DNA from: Spirochaetaceae bacterium
GTDB taxonomy: Bacteria; Spirochaetota; Spirochaetia; Treponematales; Breznakiellaceae
Direction: 5' to 3'
DNA length: 14,742 nt
Assembly (NCBI GenBank): GCA_031265015.1
Contig: JAISDG010000022.1
Span: 1-14,742 of the forward strand
Below the pieces are notes generated by a model, which worked only from the letters and a program-made list of their open reading frames with translations, searched no databases and was not told the origin of the DNA. The position numbers and the translations under genes are program-made. The stretch's first letter is position 1. Each line of letters starts with the position of its first letter. Shown here in pieces: positions 7,545 to 14,275 of the stretch.

Positions 7545-8539
7545 TCAACGGCCTCGCCGGAATCCTGGCCGCCGGTAAAATCTTCGATAGTAAACTCTTC
7601 CACCGGTTCTGTCGTGTCCACATGAATTATGGGAACACTCAGGCTCGCCGGATAGACAAAGTCCAGCGAATAGGGACAAATCTTAAAATTCACGGCGTTG
7701 CCGTAAAACAAACTTTCGTCCAGGGAAATGGTCATGACGGAATCCGAGGAAACCCGGAATTCCCTGCACCGGTAATGGCTGATATACTGGGGCCAGTTCC
7801 GGTACAGGCCCTGTTCATAGTCCCGGAATACGGCAAACACCTTGGTCCGGGGGATGCGTTTAATGGCATAAACATCCATGTACCCGTCGTTGAACAGGGC
7901 ATCCGCGGCGGGCCGTAAGCCCATGCCGCCGGTGGGGGCGTTGCTTACCAGAATGCTGTTGTATTCTCCTTCTATCTTCTCGTTTTCCGTTTCCAGAGAA
8001 TAGAACTGGTTATATCTGCCCAATAGGACATTAAACAGGCTTGCGGCAAAATAAGCGGCGTTTCTGGGCAGTTTTGAACGCTCCGCCAGTTTGTCCCCCG
8101 CCCGGCAGGCTTCGGCTTCGGCGCCGATAAAAGCGTTAACGGCTATGTAATGATTATCGGCCCGGATGGTATCTATGGTGACCACCGGCGAAAGGGTCAA
8201 ATTTTGCAGGGACTGGAAAAACTCCAGATTGCCGCCGAAAAGCATGGAATTGACTTTGCCCAGGGGGTACCACGCGACCTGGACATTGGCTAATCCCACG
8301 GCTCCGTTGATCACTTCAAAAAAGGTGTTGCTGCCCCCGATGGCATATACCCGGACCATTTCCTGGGCATGGTGGACATAACGCTGGGTATAACCGGAGG
8401 CGTCCCGTCTCCAGCGGCAGAAATGTACGGCATAATGCCGTCTGGGGTTGGCGGCAAAGTAGTCGTGAATGTCCTTCTCAATTTCATCAATGCTGCCCGC
8501 AGGCCCCGAAGCGGGATCGATGATAAAAAGATGCCTCAT
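7541..8539 (-). CDS. Diacylglycerol/lipid kinase-like protein with altered catalytic motif
   Basis: This 332-aa protein resembles the DagK/YegS/LCB5 lipid kinase fold. An IDPASG start (7-12) corresponds to the family NPxSG. IGGSNTFFEVINGA (67-80) corresponds to GGDGTxxEVxNG, and YPLGKVNSML (91-100) to PLGTxNDFA. NDGYMDVYAI (217-226) matches the DDGxLDV segment, and a late LDESLF plus CPYSLDFVYP matches the C-terminal barrel. The striking feature is the loss of the central Asp-Gly (Ser70-Asn71) and of the Asp in GTxND (Ser98). In characterised members the GGDGT Asp takes part in Mg/ATP binding, so activity is doubtful. Both ends overlap neighbours by 4 nt inside a two-component operon, which suggests a signalling role (inference). 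It could still be a kinase with altered chemistry. Confidence 0.82.
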   Translation of the reverse strand: MRHLFIIDPASGPAGSIDEIEKDIHDYFAANPRRHYAVHFCRWRRDASGYTQRYVHHAQEMVRVYAIGGSNTFFEVINGAVGLANVQVAWYPLGKVNSMLFGGNLEFFQSLQNLTLSPVVTIDTIRADNHYIAVNAFIGAEAEACRAGDKLAERSKLPRNAAYFAASLFNVLLGRYNQFYSLETENEKIEGEYNSILVSNAPTGGMGLRPAADALFNDGYMDVYAIKRIPRTKVFAVFRDYEQGLYRNWPQYISHYRCREFRVSSDSVMTISLDESLFYGNAVNFKICPYSLDFVYPASLSVPIIHVDTTEPVEEFTIEDFTGGQDSGEAVE

Positions 8540-10881
8540 GAAGAGCCGTTCCCCAGGGTTTCCAGCAGCCGGGAAATCTTGTCCCTCGCGCCGTCATATT
8601 CCAGGTTTTCAAGATCGCCCCCTATTTCCGCCAGGGTTCCGGCAATGTTTTGGTCGTTCCACTTAAGTTCCGTCAGGGATACAAGGATTTTGTCGGCCTC
8701 CGCGGCGTCAAAGTTGCCGCAGGCGTCCAGGGCTTTTTCCAGCAGTTCCCGCAGTTCCTGCGCGCTGCCTGCCCGGGAACCGCGCTCCTGACGGGGAAAA
8801 AGGGCAGCCAGGTTTCGGGACAGGGTCCGCAGCTTTTCTTCGAAAGCGGGATAGTTTTCCGCGCAGTACGCGGCGTCGTCGGATTTGGCGGCAAATTCCA
8901 GCTGCCGGGCTTCATCTCCCAGGGGCTCCGCACCGATGGTGTACAGCGCCGATTTCATGCCGTGCACTTCTATGGCAAAACCGGGCAGGTCCTGCTGGTA
9001 CAGGCTGCGCATCGTAAGAATTCCCCCGGTAATAACCTTGATCGTTACCTGCAGCAGCTCCGTATACTTTTCCTTTTCGCCGCCGATAAGCAGCAGGCCC
9101 TGTTCTATATTGAGGTTCTGGATGACCTTTGCCTTTTCCAGGAACAAAGCGGCATTTTCCGGCGGCAGAATTCCCGGCAGCTTCGGCGTTTTGCCCTCTT
9201 CGCCCTCCGCGGGGACCTCCTGTTCCCAGGCCGTTCTGCAGTCAAGGATGCTGGAAAGGGTCCTGGTCATGAAGATTAGGGTGGTATCATCATGGATAAA
9301 GGCTTCCGGTTCTTTTCCTTCCATGATAATGTAACCCCGCAGCGTATCGCCGGTCCGCAGGGGCAGAATACACAGCGCTTTTGTTTTGAAATCAATAAAG
9401 GGAAGCTGCATGACGCTCAGGGCGCCGTAGTTCATGGTTACGTGCTGTTTGTTTCCCAGAAGATTAACGACCAGATTGTGGTTAAAGAATTCGCCCTTCT
9501 CTTCAGCGGGTTTTTGGGAAGGATACACGGCCCTGATCAGGGGGCTTTCACCGGCAATAAAGATCAGCGCGGCCTTGTGAATACCGAAATATTCCGCCGT
9601 TACCTCAAGCCCTCCGTAAAAAGCTTCGGACAGGCTGCCGCCGCGGAGCAGGGCCTGATGAATTTCCATAAGGATATCGATCCGGTCCTGATAGCGCCGC
9701 TGGAGCAATTTACTGGTTCTGAACTGTTCCGCCATGCGGTTTAGGGATTTGGTGATCATCCCCAGTTCATCGGTGGACCGGGACAGGTCGATGCGGACAT
9801 CCAGGTTTCCCGAAGCCAGCGCCTCGCAGGCGGTAATCAGTTTTTTAAGCGGCATCGAAATGGTCCGGGAAAGGAAGAGCAGGAACACCGTAAAAACGAC
9901 AAGGCTGGCAAAAAGCGAAATTCCGATGGGCTCAATGTCCTGGATCGTGTTCAGCCAGATATACTGCTGCGGTATGGAAGTACCAATGTACAGGAGCCTG
10001 TCGTTTATTTGAACGGGGTAAAAATAACTGGAGCTCGTGACCCGGGAAATCCCCGAATATTCGTTGTACAGGTAAACCGGTTCTTTCCTGTCCATGGCAT
10101 CCCTGATCCGTCCGCCCCCGGGAAACCCCAGGGCCTCCAGGTCTTTTCCCACGTTTTCCGTCCGGACGGAATACCCAAGCCTGCCGTCGGGAAGAAATAT
10201 CGCGGAAACCGCCTGGGGCAGGATTTCTTCCCCCAGGGTATATTCGTTAAGTTCCGCGTCCAGTCCCACGCATCCGATTATGCGGCCGTTCCGGAAGACC
10301 GGCGATGTCACGCTCATCCTGCTGATCATGCCGCCGCCGTAATCCCCCAGGAGGCGCCGGCCCCCCAGATCGGTAAAGACGGCGCCCGTATCCCTGGTTA
10401 TGCGGTACTGTTCCTCGTCTTCCAGGTCCGCTTCATTAATGCCGTGCGATTCTTCCCAGAACGACCCCTTTTTGACCAGGAACCGGATATACCGTCCCGA
10501 AGGAGCGCCGGGATAATCTTCGGTATGAAGGGCGTCCATGCCGTCAAAGGCATTGGGTTCGAAGGCAAGCCACGCGTTAATCACCTGGGGTTTACGAAAA
10601 CGGGCGGCAAGAATATGTTCGCCCATATCCCGGGCCGCGGGACTTTCGGGATCGATTTTTTCCAGTTCCGCCGCGGCAATCTGGGCGGAAAGTTCAATCA
10701 CCTCATAAAAATTTTTTAGATTGACGCTGTTGTACAGCGCCAGCTTGTGGAGTTCCTGTCCGGCTTTTTTGATTTGGGTCTGGTACGTCTGATGCATAAT
10801 AAACGCGGAAAACCCGATATAGATAACGATAAAAGGGATGATGTCAAAAACCAGTATCCGCTTCCAGAAGGATTTTTTCAT
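8536..10881 (-). CDS. dCache-HAMP-GAF-HPt receptor without a kinase domain
   Basis: This 781-aa membrane protein has TM1 at about 10-30, a periplasmic sensing region of about 280 residues of double-Cache type, and TM2 at about 316-338. HAMP follows (about 339-391, with ISMPLKKLITACEALASGNL), then a GAF-like segment (about 400-545). The HPt domain lies at about 585-695. In it GFAIEVHGMKSALYTIGAEPL (634-654) matches the HPt core, with H640 as the phosphorylated His; a preceding gGeKEKYTELL and following A.QLEFAAK fit. No HisKA, HATPase or receiver is present, so it cannot autophosphorylate. It would have to receive phosphate from another protein, plausibly the hybrid kinase two genes downstream. 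A helical tail (about 705-777) may mediate contacts. The ATG overlaps the upstream stop (ATGA, 10878-10881). There is no strong ribosome binding site, so translation is probably coupled. Confidence 0.9.
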   Translation of the reverse strand: MKKSFWKRILVFDIIPFIVIYIGFSAFIMHQTYQTQIKKAGQELHKLALYNSVNLKNFYEVIELSAQIAAAELEKIDPESPAARDMGEHILAARFRKPQVINAWLAFEPNAFDGMDALHTEDYPGAPSGRYIRFLVKKGSFWEESHGINEADLEDEEQYRITRDTGAVFTDLGGRRLLGDYGGGMISRMSVTSPVFRNGRIIGCVGLDAELNEYTLGEEILPQAVSAIFLPDGRLGYSVRTENVGKDLEALGFPGGGRIRDAMDRKEPVYLYNEYSGISRVTSSSYFYPVQINDRLLYIGTSIPQQYIWLNTIQDIEPIGISLFASLVVFTVFLLFLSRTISMPLKKLITACEALASGNLDVRIDLSRSTDELGMITKSLNRMAEQFRTSKLLQRRYQDRIDILMEIHQALLRGGSLSEAFYGGLEVTAEYFGIHKAALIFIAGESPLIRAVYPSQKPAEEKGEFFNHNLVVNLLGNKQHVTMNYGALSVMQLPFIDFKTKALCILPLRTGDTLRGYIIMEGKEPEAFIHDDTTLIFMTRTLSSILDCRTAWEQEVPAEGEEGKTPKLPGILPPENAALFLEKAKVIQNLNIEQGLLLIGGEKEKYTELLQVTIKVITGGILTMRSLYQQDLPGFAIEVHGMKSALYTIGAEPLGDEARQLEFAAKSDDAAYCAENYPAFEEKLRTLSRNLAALFPRQERGSRAGSAQELRELLEKALDACGNFDAAEADKILVSLTELKWNDQNIAGTLAEIGGDLENLEYDGARDKISRLLETLGNGSS

Positions 10882-11933
10882 GATGGGGCTGCCGCTCCGG
10901 CTCTGGCGGAGCTTCTTCTGGCCACCGCCTCCAGCTCGCCGCGGACGGCTATAAACGCGTCGATCACCGCCGGATCAAAGTGGGTGCCTTTACCCTCCAC
11001 AATAAGATTGTAGGCTTCCTGGGGGGTCATTGCTTTCCGGTATATTCTGTCCGCCACCACCGCGTCGTACACATCCGCCACCGCCATAATTCTGGAGCAG
11101 AGAGGAATGGCCTCCCCCTTAATCCCGTAGGGATAGCCGGAACCATCGTATTTTTCATGGTGCCCCTCGGCGATCTGTTTGGCGTATTTTAAATAGTGCT
11201 GAGTGGGAGTGCGTTTGTACATGGTTTCCAGAATTTCCGCGCCTATGGTGGTGTGGGTTTTCATGACGCCAAATTCCACATCGTCAAGCCTGCCCGGTTT
11301 AAGCAGGATCGTATCGCTGATGCCGATTTTACCGATGTCGTGGAGCAGGGCCGCCCTGGTTATCAGGGACAGTTCCCTTTCGTTCAGCCCGCCGGCAAAA
11401 CGGCCCTGGGCGATAAGCTCCCGGCCCAGGAGGGTTACGTAAATCCGGGTTCTCTGGACATGATCCCCCGTATTCTTGTCCCTGCTTTCAATCATTTCCG
11501 AAAACGAAAGAACAATGCTGTCTTCCAGTTCCTTGACGGTTTCTTCCAGATGCTGCTGATACCGGGCCAGGTTCAGGTGGAGCTGCAGCCGGTGGTGGAG
11601 GATGCTTTTTTCCACCGGCTTGGTGATAAAGTCCACCACCCCCGATTCCAGGGCCCGTATTTCCGTAGCCATGTCATGGTTGGCGGTAAGAAAGATCACC
11701 GGGATTCTGTTGAGGAGGGAATTGTCCTTAATCCGGCTTAGGGTCTCAAACCCGTCCATTTCGGGCATATCCACATCCAGAAGTATGAGATCGGGGATCC
11801 TCTGGATGCAGATCTGCAGCGCCTGGGCCCCGGATTTTGCCAGAACTACCTGATAATGGTAACTATCGGAAAGCTGTAACTGTATATTTTTTAAATTGGC
11901 AAGGTTGTCGTCGACAACCAGTATCTGGTCCAT
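10878..11933 (-). CDS. Response regulator REC-HD-GYP, cyclic-di-GMP phosphodiesterase (RpfG type)
   Basis: This is a 351-aa cytoplasmic response regulator. The start at ATG 11933 is chosen because GGAG lies seven bases upstream and the receiver begins at once (MDQILVVDDN); an upstream in-frame ATG would add 19 hydrophobic residues. The receiver covers 1-120: D8/D9, phospho-acceptor D53, T83 and K105. A coiled linker (125-150) leads to the HD-GYP domain (about 145-340). Its metal and signature residues are present: H158, the H198/D199 pair followed by GKIG, H227, HHE (258-260) and DGSGYP (263-268), followed by IPLCSRIMAVADVYDA. HD-GYP domains with this full set hydrolyse c-di-GMP or cGAMP-type dinucleotides. 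It is the first gene of the minus-strand operon and the probable output of the phosphorelay. It carries a short, Ala-rich tail. Confidence 0.95.
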   Translation of the reverse strand: MDQILVVDDNLANLKNIQLQLSDSYHYQVVLAKSGAQALQICIQRIPDLILLDVDMPEMDGFETLSRIKDNSLLNRIPVIFLTANHDMATEIRALESGVVDFITKPVEKSILHHRLQLHLNLARYQQHLEETVKELEDSIVLSFSEMIESRDKNTGDHVQRTRIYVTLLGRELIAQGRFAGGLNERELSLITRAALLHDIGKIGISDTILLKPGRLDDVEFGVMKTHTTIGAEILETMYKRTPTQHYLKYAKQIAEGHHEKYDGSGYPYGIKGEAIPLCSRIMAVADVYDAVVADRIYRKAMTPQEAYNLIVEGKGTHFDPAVIDAFIAVRGELEAVARRSSARAGAAAPS

Positions 11934-11962
11934 GAAAAACTCCGTAGTACAGTATATGCAAA

Positions 11963-11990
11963 AGTATACTCCAAAGGCGGCAAAAAACAA
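11963..11990 (-). promoter_or_regulatory. Candidate promoter of the signalling operon
   Basis: Read on the minus strand, TTGTTT (11990-11985), a 16-bp gap and TATACT (11968-11963) form a sigma70-like pair. A start near 11956 would give a short leader that contains the GGAG before ATG 11933. The -10 lies partly in an inverted repeat, AGTATA (11951-11956) and TATACT (11965-11970) with 8 bases between. The same stretch could hold a + strand promoter for eno. The promoter is inferred from the motifs only. Confidence 0.45.
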
Positions 11991-12010
11991 AGCACCATTG
12001 AAAAAAAATG

Positions 12011-12026
12011 ATCTTTATATAAAGAT
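12011..12026. promoter_or_regulatory. Perfect 16-bp palindrome in the eno leader
   Basis: ATCTTTATATAAAGAT is identical to its reverse complement and sits 18 bases before the AGGAGG of eno. It could be an operator, or it could contain the -10 region (TATAAA at 12018-12023, with TTGAAA at 11998-12003 only 14 bases upstream). The palindrome is certain; the function is inference. Confidence 0.55.
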
Positions 12027-12057
12027 AGGATCAAGTAATTTATCAGGAGGAAACAGT

Positions 12058-13356
12058 ATGAGCGCGATAGAAGGAATTGAAGCCAGGGAAATTCTTGATT
12101 CCCGGGGAAATCCTACCGTTGAAGTGGATGTGGTTCTGGACGACGGAGCCTTTGGCCGGGCGGCGGTGCCCTCCGGGGCTTCCACCGGGGAACATGAAGC
12201 GGTTGAACTGCGGGACGGGGATAAGGACCGTTTTCTGGGCAAGGGCGTCCAAAAGGCGGTTACGAATGTAAACGATTTGATTGCGCCGGAACTTATCGGA
12301 TTTGAAGCGACCGATCAGGTAGATATAGACAGAACCATGATCGAGCTGGACGGAACGGAAAACAAGGGCAAACTGGGGGCCAACGCCATTCTGGGAGTAT
12401 CCATGGCCTGCGCCAGGGCCGCCGCAGAAAGCCTGCAGGTTCCCCTGTACCGGTACCTGGGAACCTTTCATGCCAGCCTTCTTCCGGTACCCATGGCCAA
12501 CATCATCAACGGCGGAAAGCATGCCGACAACAAGGTGGATTTCCAGGAATTCATGGTCATGCCCCTGGGGGCGGATTCCGTGCGGGAAGCCGTCCGCTGG
12601 ACTGCGGAAGTTTTTCACAGCCTTAAAAAATTGTTAAAAGACGCCGGAAAAAACACCGCCGTGGGGGACGAGGGCGGCTTTGCCCCGGACATCGGCAACG
12701 AGGAAGCCCTGGAATTTATCATGAAGGCGATAGAAAAGGCGGGCTACAAACCCGGCGACCAGTTCGGCATCGCCCTGGACTGCGCCAGCTCCGAACTTTT
12801 TGAGGAGGGGGGCAAAAAGGGGTACAAGTTCTGGAAGTCCAGCCCCGATAAACTCTGGACCGCCGACGAGATGATCGAACTGTTTACCGGCTGGATAGCC
12901 AAATATCCGATTGTTTCCATCGAGGATCCCCTGGATCAGAACGACTGGGACGGCTATGTCAAAATGACCAAAGCCCTGGGCGGGAAAATCCAGATCGTCG
13001 GCGACGATTTCTTTGTTACCAATACCAAGCGGCTTTCCAAAGGCATCGGCATGGGAGCCTGCAATTCAATCCTGATCAAGGTAAACCAGATAGGTACGGT
13101 GACCGAAACCTACGAAGCCGTGGAAATGGCAAAACGGGCCGGGTATACGGCGGTTATTTCCCACCGTTCCGGGGAGACCGAAGACAGCTTTATTGCCGAC
13201 CTGGTCGTGGCCCTGGAGACGGGCCAGATCAAGACCGGCTCCATGAGCCGGACCGACCGGATCTGCAAGTACAACCAGCTGATGCGCATCGAGGACGAGC
13301 TGATGGGCGTGTCCGAATACGCCGGAAAGAAAGCGTTCTACAACCTGAAGAAGTAA
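12058..13356 (+). CDS. eno: Enolase (phosphopyruvate hydratase)
   Basis: Enolase interconverts 2-phosphoglycerate and phosphoenolpyruvate in glycolysis and gluconeogenesis. The 432-aa length is standard. The ATG at 12058 has AGGAGG at 12045-12050, and the family start (IEAREILDSRGNPTVEV) lies just inside; longer in-frame starts would add unrelated residues. Active-site residues are all visible: H155 in NGGKHADN, E164, E205 in GDEGGFAP, and Mg ligands D241, E289 and D316. The catalytic base is K341 in LIKVNQIG, the signature SHRSGETED follows, and K392 is present. A Lys takes the place of the usual small residue before HADN, as the only evident deviation. The gene is monocistronic, divergent from the signalling operon, and ends at a strong terminator. 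Nucleotides for residues 401-413 are duplicated downstream. Confidence 0.99.
   Translation: MSAIEGIEAREILDSRGNPTVEVDVVLDDGAFGRAAVPSGASTGEHEAVELRDGDKDRFLGKGVQKAVTNVNDLIAPELIGFEATDQVDIDRTMIELDGTENKGKLGANAILGVSMACARAAAESLQVPLYRYLGTFHASLLPVPMANIINGGKHADNKVDFQEFMVMPLGADSVREAVRWTAEVFHSLKKLLKDAGKNTAVGDEGGFAPDIGNEEALEFIMKAIEKAGYKPGDQFGIALDCASSELFEEGGKKGYKFWKSSPDKLWTADEMIELFTGWIAKYPIVSIEDPLDQNDWDGYVKMTKALGGKIQIVGDDFFVTNTKRLSKGIGMGACNSILIKVNQIGTVTETYEAVEMAKRAGYTAVISHRSGETEDSFIADLVVALETGQIKTGSMSRTDRICKYNQLMRIEDELMGVSEYAGKKAFYNLKK
13260..13295 (+). repeat. 36-bp direct repeat, copy 1 (inside eno)
   Basis: This stretch encodes enolase residues 401-413 (the conserved KYNQLMRIED region). It is repeated base for base at 13424-13459, 164 bp further on. 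Confidence 0.9.
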
Positions 13357-13386
13357 CCGCGGACTGCCGCGGACTACCGGTGGTAC

Positions 13387-13423
13387 AAGCGCCGGGCGTC
13401 TTAAGGCGCCCGGCGCTTTTTTT
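13387..13423 (+). terminator. Rho-independent terminator of eno
   Basis: A 12-bp perfect GC-rich stem (13387-13398 with 13407-13418) encloses an 8-base loop. Seven T follow from 13417, overlapping the end of the stem. It lies 30 bases after the eno stop. A small imperfect 10-bp tandem duplication (CCGCGGACT units, 13357-13376) separates stop and hairpin. Confidence 0.95.
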
Positions 13424-13459
13424 GATCTGCAAGTACAACCAGCTGATGCGCATCGAGGA
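13424..13459 (+). repeat. 36-bp direct repeat, copy 2 (after the eno terminator)
   Basis: This is an exact copy of 13260-13295 that begins at the last T of the terminator and ends where the AT-rich toxin-antitoxin region starts. No eno sequence continues after it. It is a fragment, not a second gene, and looks like the left boundary of an inserted segment. Confidence 0.9.
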
Positions 13460-13487
13460 TGTATATCGGGGACTTGAAAATATGTAC

Positions 13488-13502
13488 TATAATGCATATT
13501 AT
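13488..13502 (+). promoter_or_regulatory. Toxin-antitoxin promoter -10 with overlapping inverted repeat
   Basis: A consensus TATAAT occupies 13488-13493. It overlaps an inverted repeat, ATAAT (13489-13493) and ATTAT (13498-13502) around GCAT, which is a natural place for antitoxin autorepression (inference). TTGAAA at 13474-13479 is too close (8 bp) to be its -35; no good -35 is seen. Transcription would start near 13500, leaving almost no leader before ATG 13508. Confidence 0.5.
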
Positions 13503-13507
13503 GAAGT

Positions 13508-13861
13508 ATGTGGGAAATATATGTGACGGATGAATATTTGGAGTGGTTTTCTCAATTATCAGATTATGATAAGGAGGTCATTCTTATAAACGTGCATTTA
13601 TTGGTTGAATTTGGACCTGAATTATCAAGACCCCATGCTGATACATTGCATGGTTCAAAAATGAGCAATATGAAAGAATTAAGGGTAAAGACAATTGAGC
13701 ATGTTTACAGGATAGCCTATTACTTTAACAATAAACGGCAGGGAATATTATTACTTGGGGGGAACAAAAAAGGCAGGGATGAAAAATTGTTTTACAGGGA
13801 TTTGATTAGAAAGGCGGAAAGCCTTGTGGAAAAATATAAAGATTATAAGTGGAGAAAGTAA
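13508..13861 (+). CDS. HigB-like RelE/ParE-family toxin (Gp49-like)
   Basis: This 117-aa protein matches the phage Gp49-like/HigB branch of the RelE/ParE toxins, which are ribosome-dependent mRNA interferases in characterised members. Typical segments are MWEIYVTDEYLEWF (1-14), RPHADTLHGSKMSNMKELRV (41-60), YRIAYYF (67-73) and ILLLGGNKKGRDEKLFY (80-96). The lysine/arginine-rich C-terminus suits RNA binding. The family assignment is strong, but toxicity is not shown. ATG 13508 gives the family-standard start, but no clear ribosome binding site precedes it. The gene precedes its antitoxin, as in HigBA, with one base between stop and start. It is visibly AT-rich compared with eno, so horizontal acquisition is likely. 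Confidence 0.87.
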   Translation: MWEIYVTDEYLEWFSQLSDYDKEVILINVHLLVEFGPELSRPHADTLHGSKMSNMKELRVKTIEHVYRIAYYFNNKRQGILLLGGNKKGRDEKLFYRDLIRKAESLVEKYKDYKWRK

Positions 13862-13862
13862 A

Positions 13863-14180
13863 ATGACTAAAAAGACAAAGAATGCTCTTGAGGCAATGGA
13901 ATCAATGATGTCATCCGAATCAGTACAAAGAGCCCGAATGAAAGCCGAACAGGAAATATTGGCAATAAAACTCGGTCAATTAAGAGAAAGGCGGGGTTTA
14001 AAACAAAATGAGGTAGAAAATTTCAGCCAGACGTCGGTTTCCCGCTTGGAAAAAAGGCGGGATATAAAAATATCAACTTTAGTAGAATATTTAAACAGTT
14101 TAGGGATGGGGGTAGAAATAAAAACATATCCTATAGATAAAAGTGTAGAATTAGAAGAAGAAGTATTATTGAAAATATAA
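13863..14180 (+). CDS. HigA-like antitoxin, XRE-family helix-turn-helix protein
   Basis: This 105-aa protein should neutralise the preceding toxin and repress the shared promoter. A basic, Met-rich helical N-terminus (1-34) leads to a Cro/C1-type HTH at about 35-80. Within it LGQLRERRGLKQNEVENFSQTSVSRLEKRRD has the first helix, the turn and the recognition helix (QTSVSRLEKR) in the usual order. The start at ATG 13863 is preferred because GGAG at 13851-13854 lies eight bases upstream and the toxin stop ends at 13861. Base composition is as AT-rich as the toxin. The acidic tail (ELEEEVLLKI) could be the toxin-binding arm, but this is inference. Confidence 0.87.
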   Translation: MTKKTKNALEAMESMMSSESVQRARMKAEQEILAIKLGQLRERRGLKQNEVENFSQTSVSRLEKRRDIKISTLVEYLNSLGMGVEIKTYPIDKSVELEEEVLLKI

Positions 14181-14185
14181 AAAAG

Positions 14186-14207
14186 CCCCCCGCAAGAATA
14201 AATTTTC
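14186..14207 (+). repeat. 22-bp direct repeat, copy 1
   Basis: A C-run followed by GCAAGAATAAATTTTC recurs exactly at 14588-14609, so the two copies bracket the UPF0175 gene. This copy lies six bases after the antitoxin stop. Its first 11 bases are nearly complementary to 14260-14270. Confidence 0.85.
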
Positions 14208-14275
14208 ATCCTGCCTTGCCTTGTAGACCAGGCTAAAACATGATAAATTTAGATTGTACCTTGCGGGAGGTTTTT
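14186..14275 (+). promoter_or_regulatory. Long-range inverted repeat covering the UPF0175 ribosome binding site
   Basis: CCCCCCGCAAG (14186-14196) can pair with CTTGCGGGAGG (14260-14270) with one mismatch. The right arm contains the GGGAGG Shine-Dalgarno of the next gene and is followed by five T (14271-14275), while the left arm is preceded by A bases. In a read-through transcript the stem could hide the ribosome binding site or act as a weak terminator. The 63-base loop makes either role uncertain. Confidence 0.4.

Noticed and set aside
10009..10719. 236-codon + strand frame opposite the HPt receptor
   Set aside because: It is a shadow of the Cache-domain coding strand and resembles no family.
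11934..11990. 19-residue hydrophobic N-terminal extension of the HD-GYP protein
   Set aside because: The receiver begins at ATG 11933, which has its own GGAG; the extension covers the promoter region.
11896..12057. N-terminal extension of eno from an upstream in-frame start
   Set aside because: The extra 54 residues are unrelated to enolase, and AGGAGG correctly spaced before ATG 12058 fixes the start.
13446..13526. Small 26-residue frame starting in the second 36-bp repeat
   Set aside because: It has no ribosome binding site or recognisable content and overlaps the toxin promoter and start; it is kept only as part of the recombination idea.
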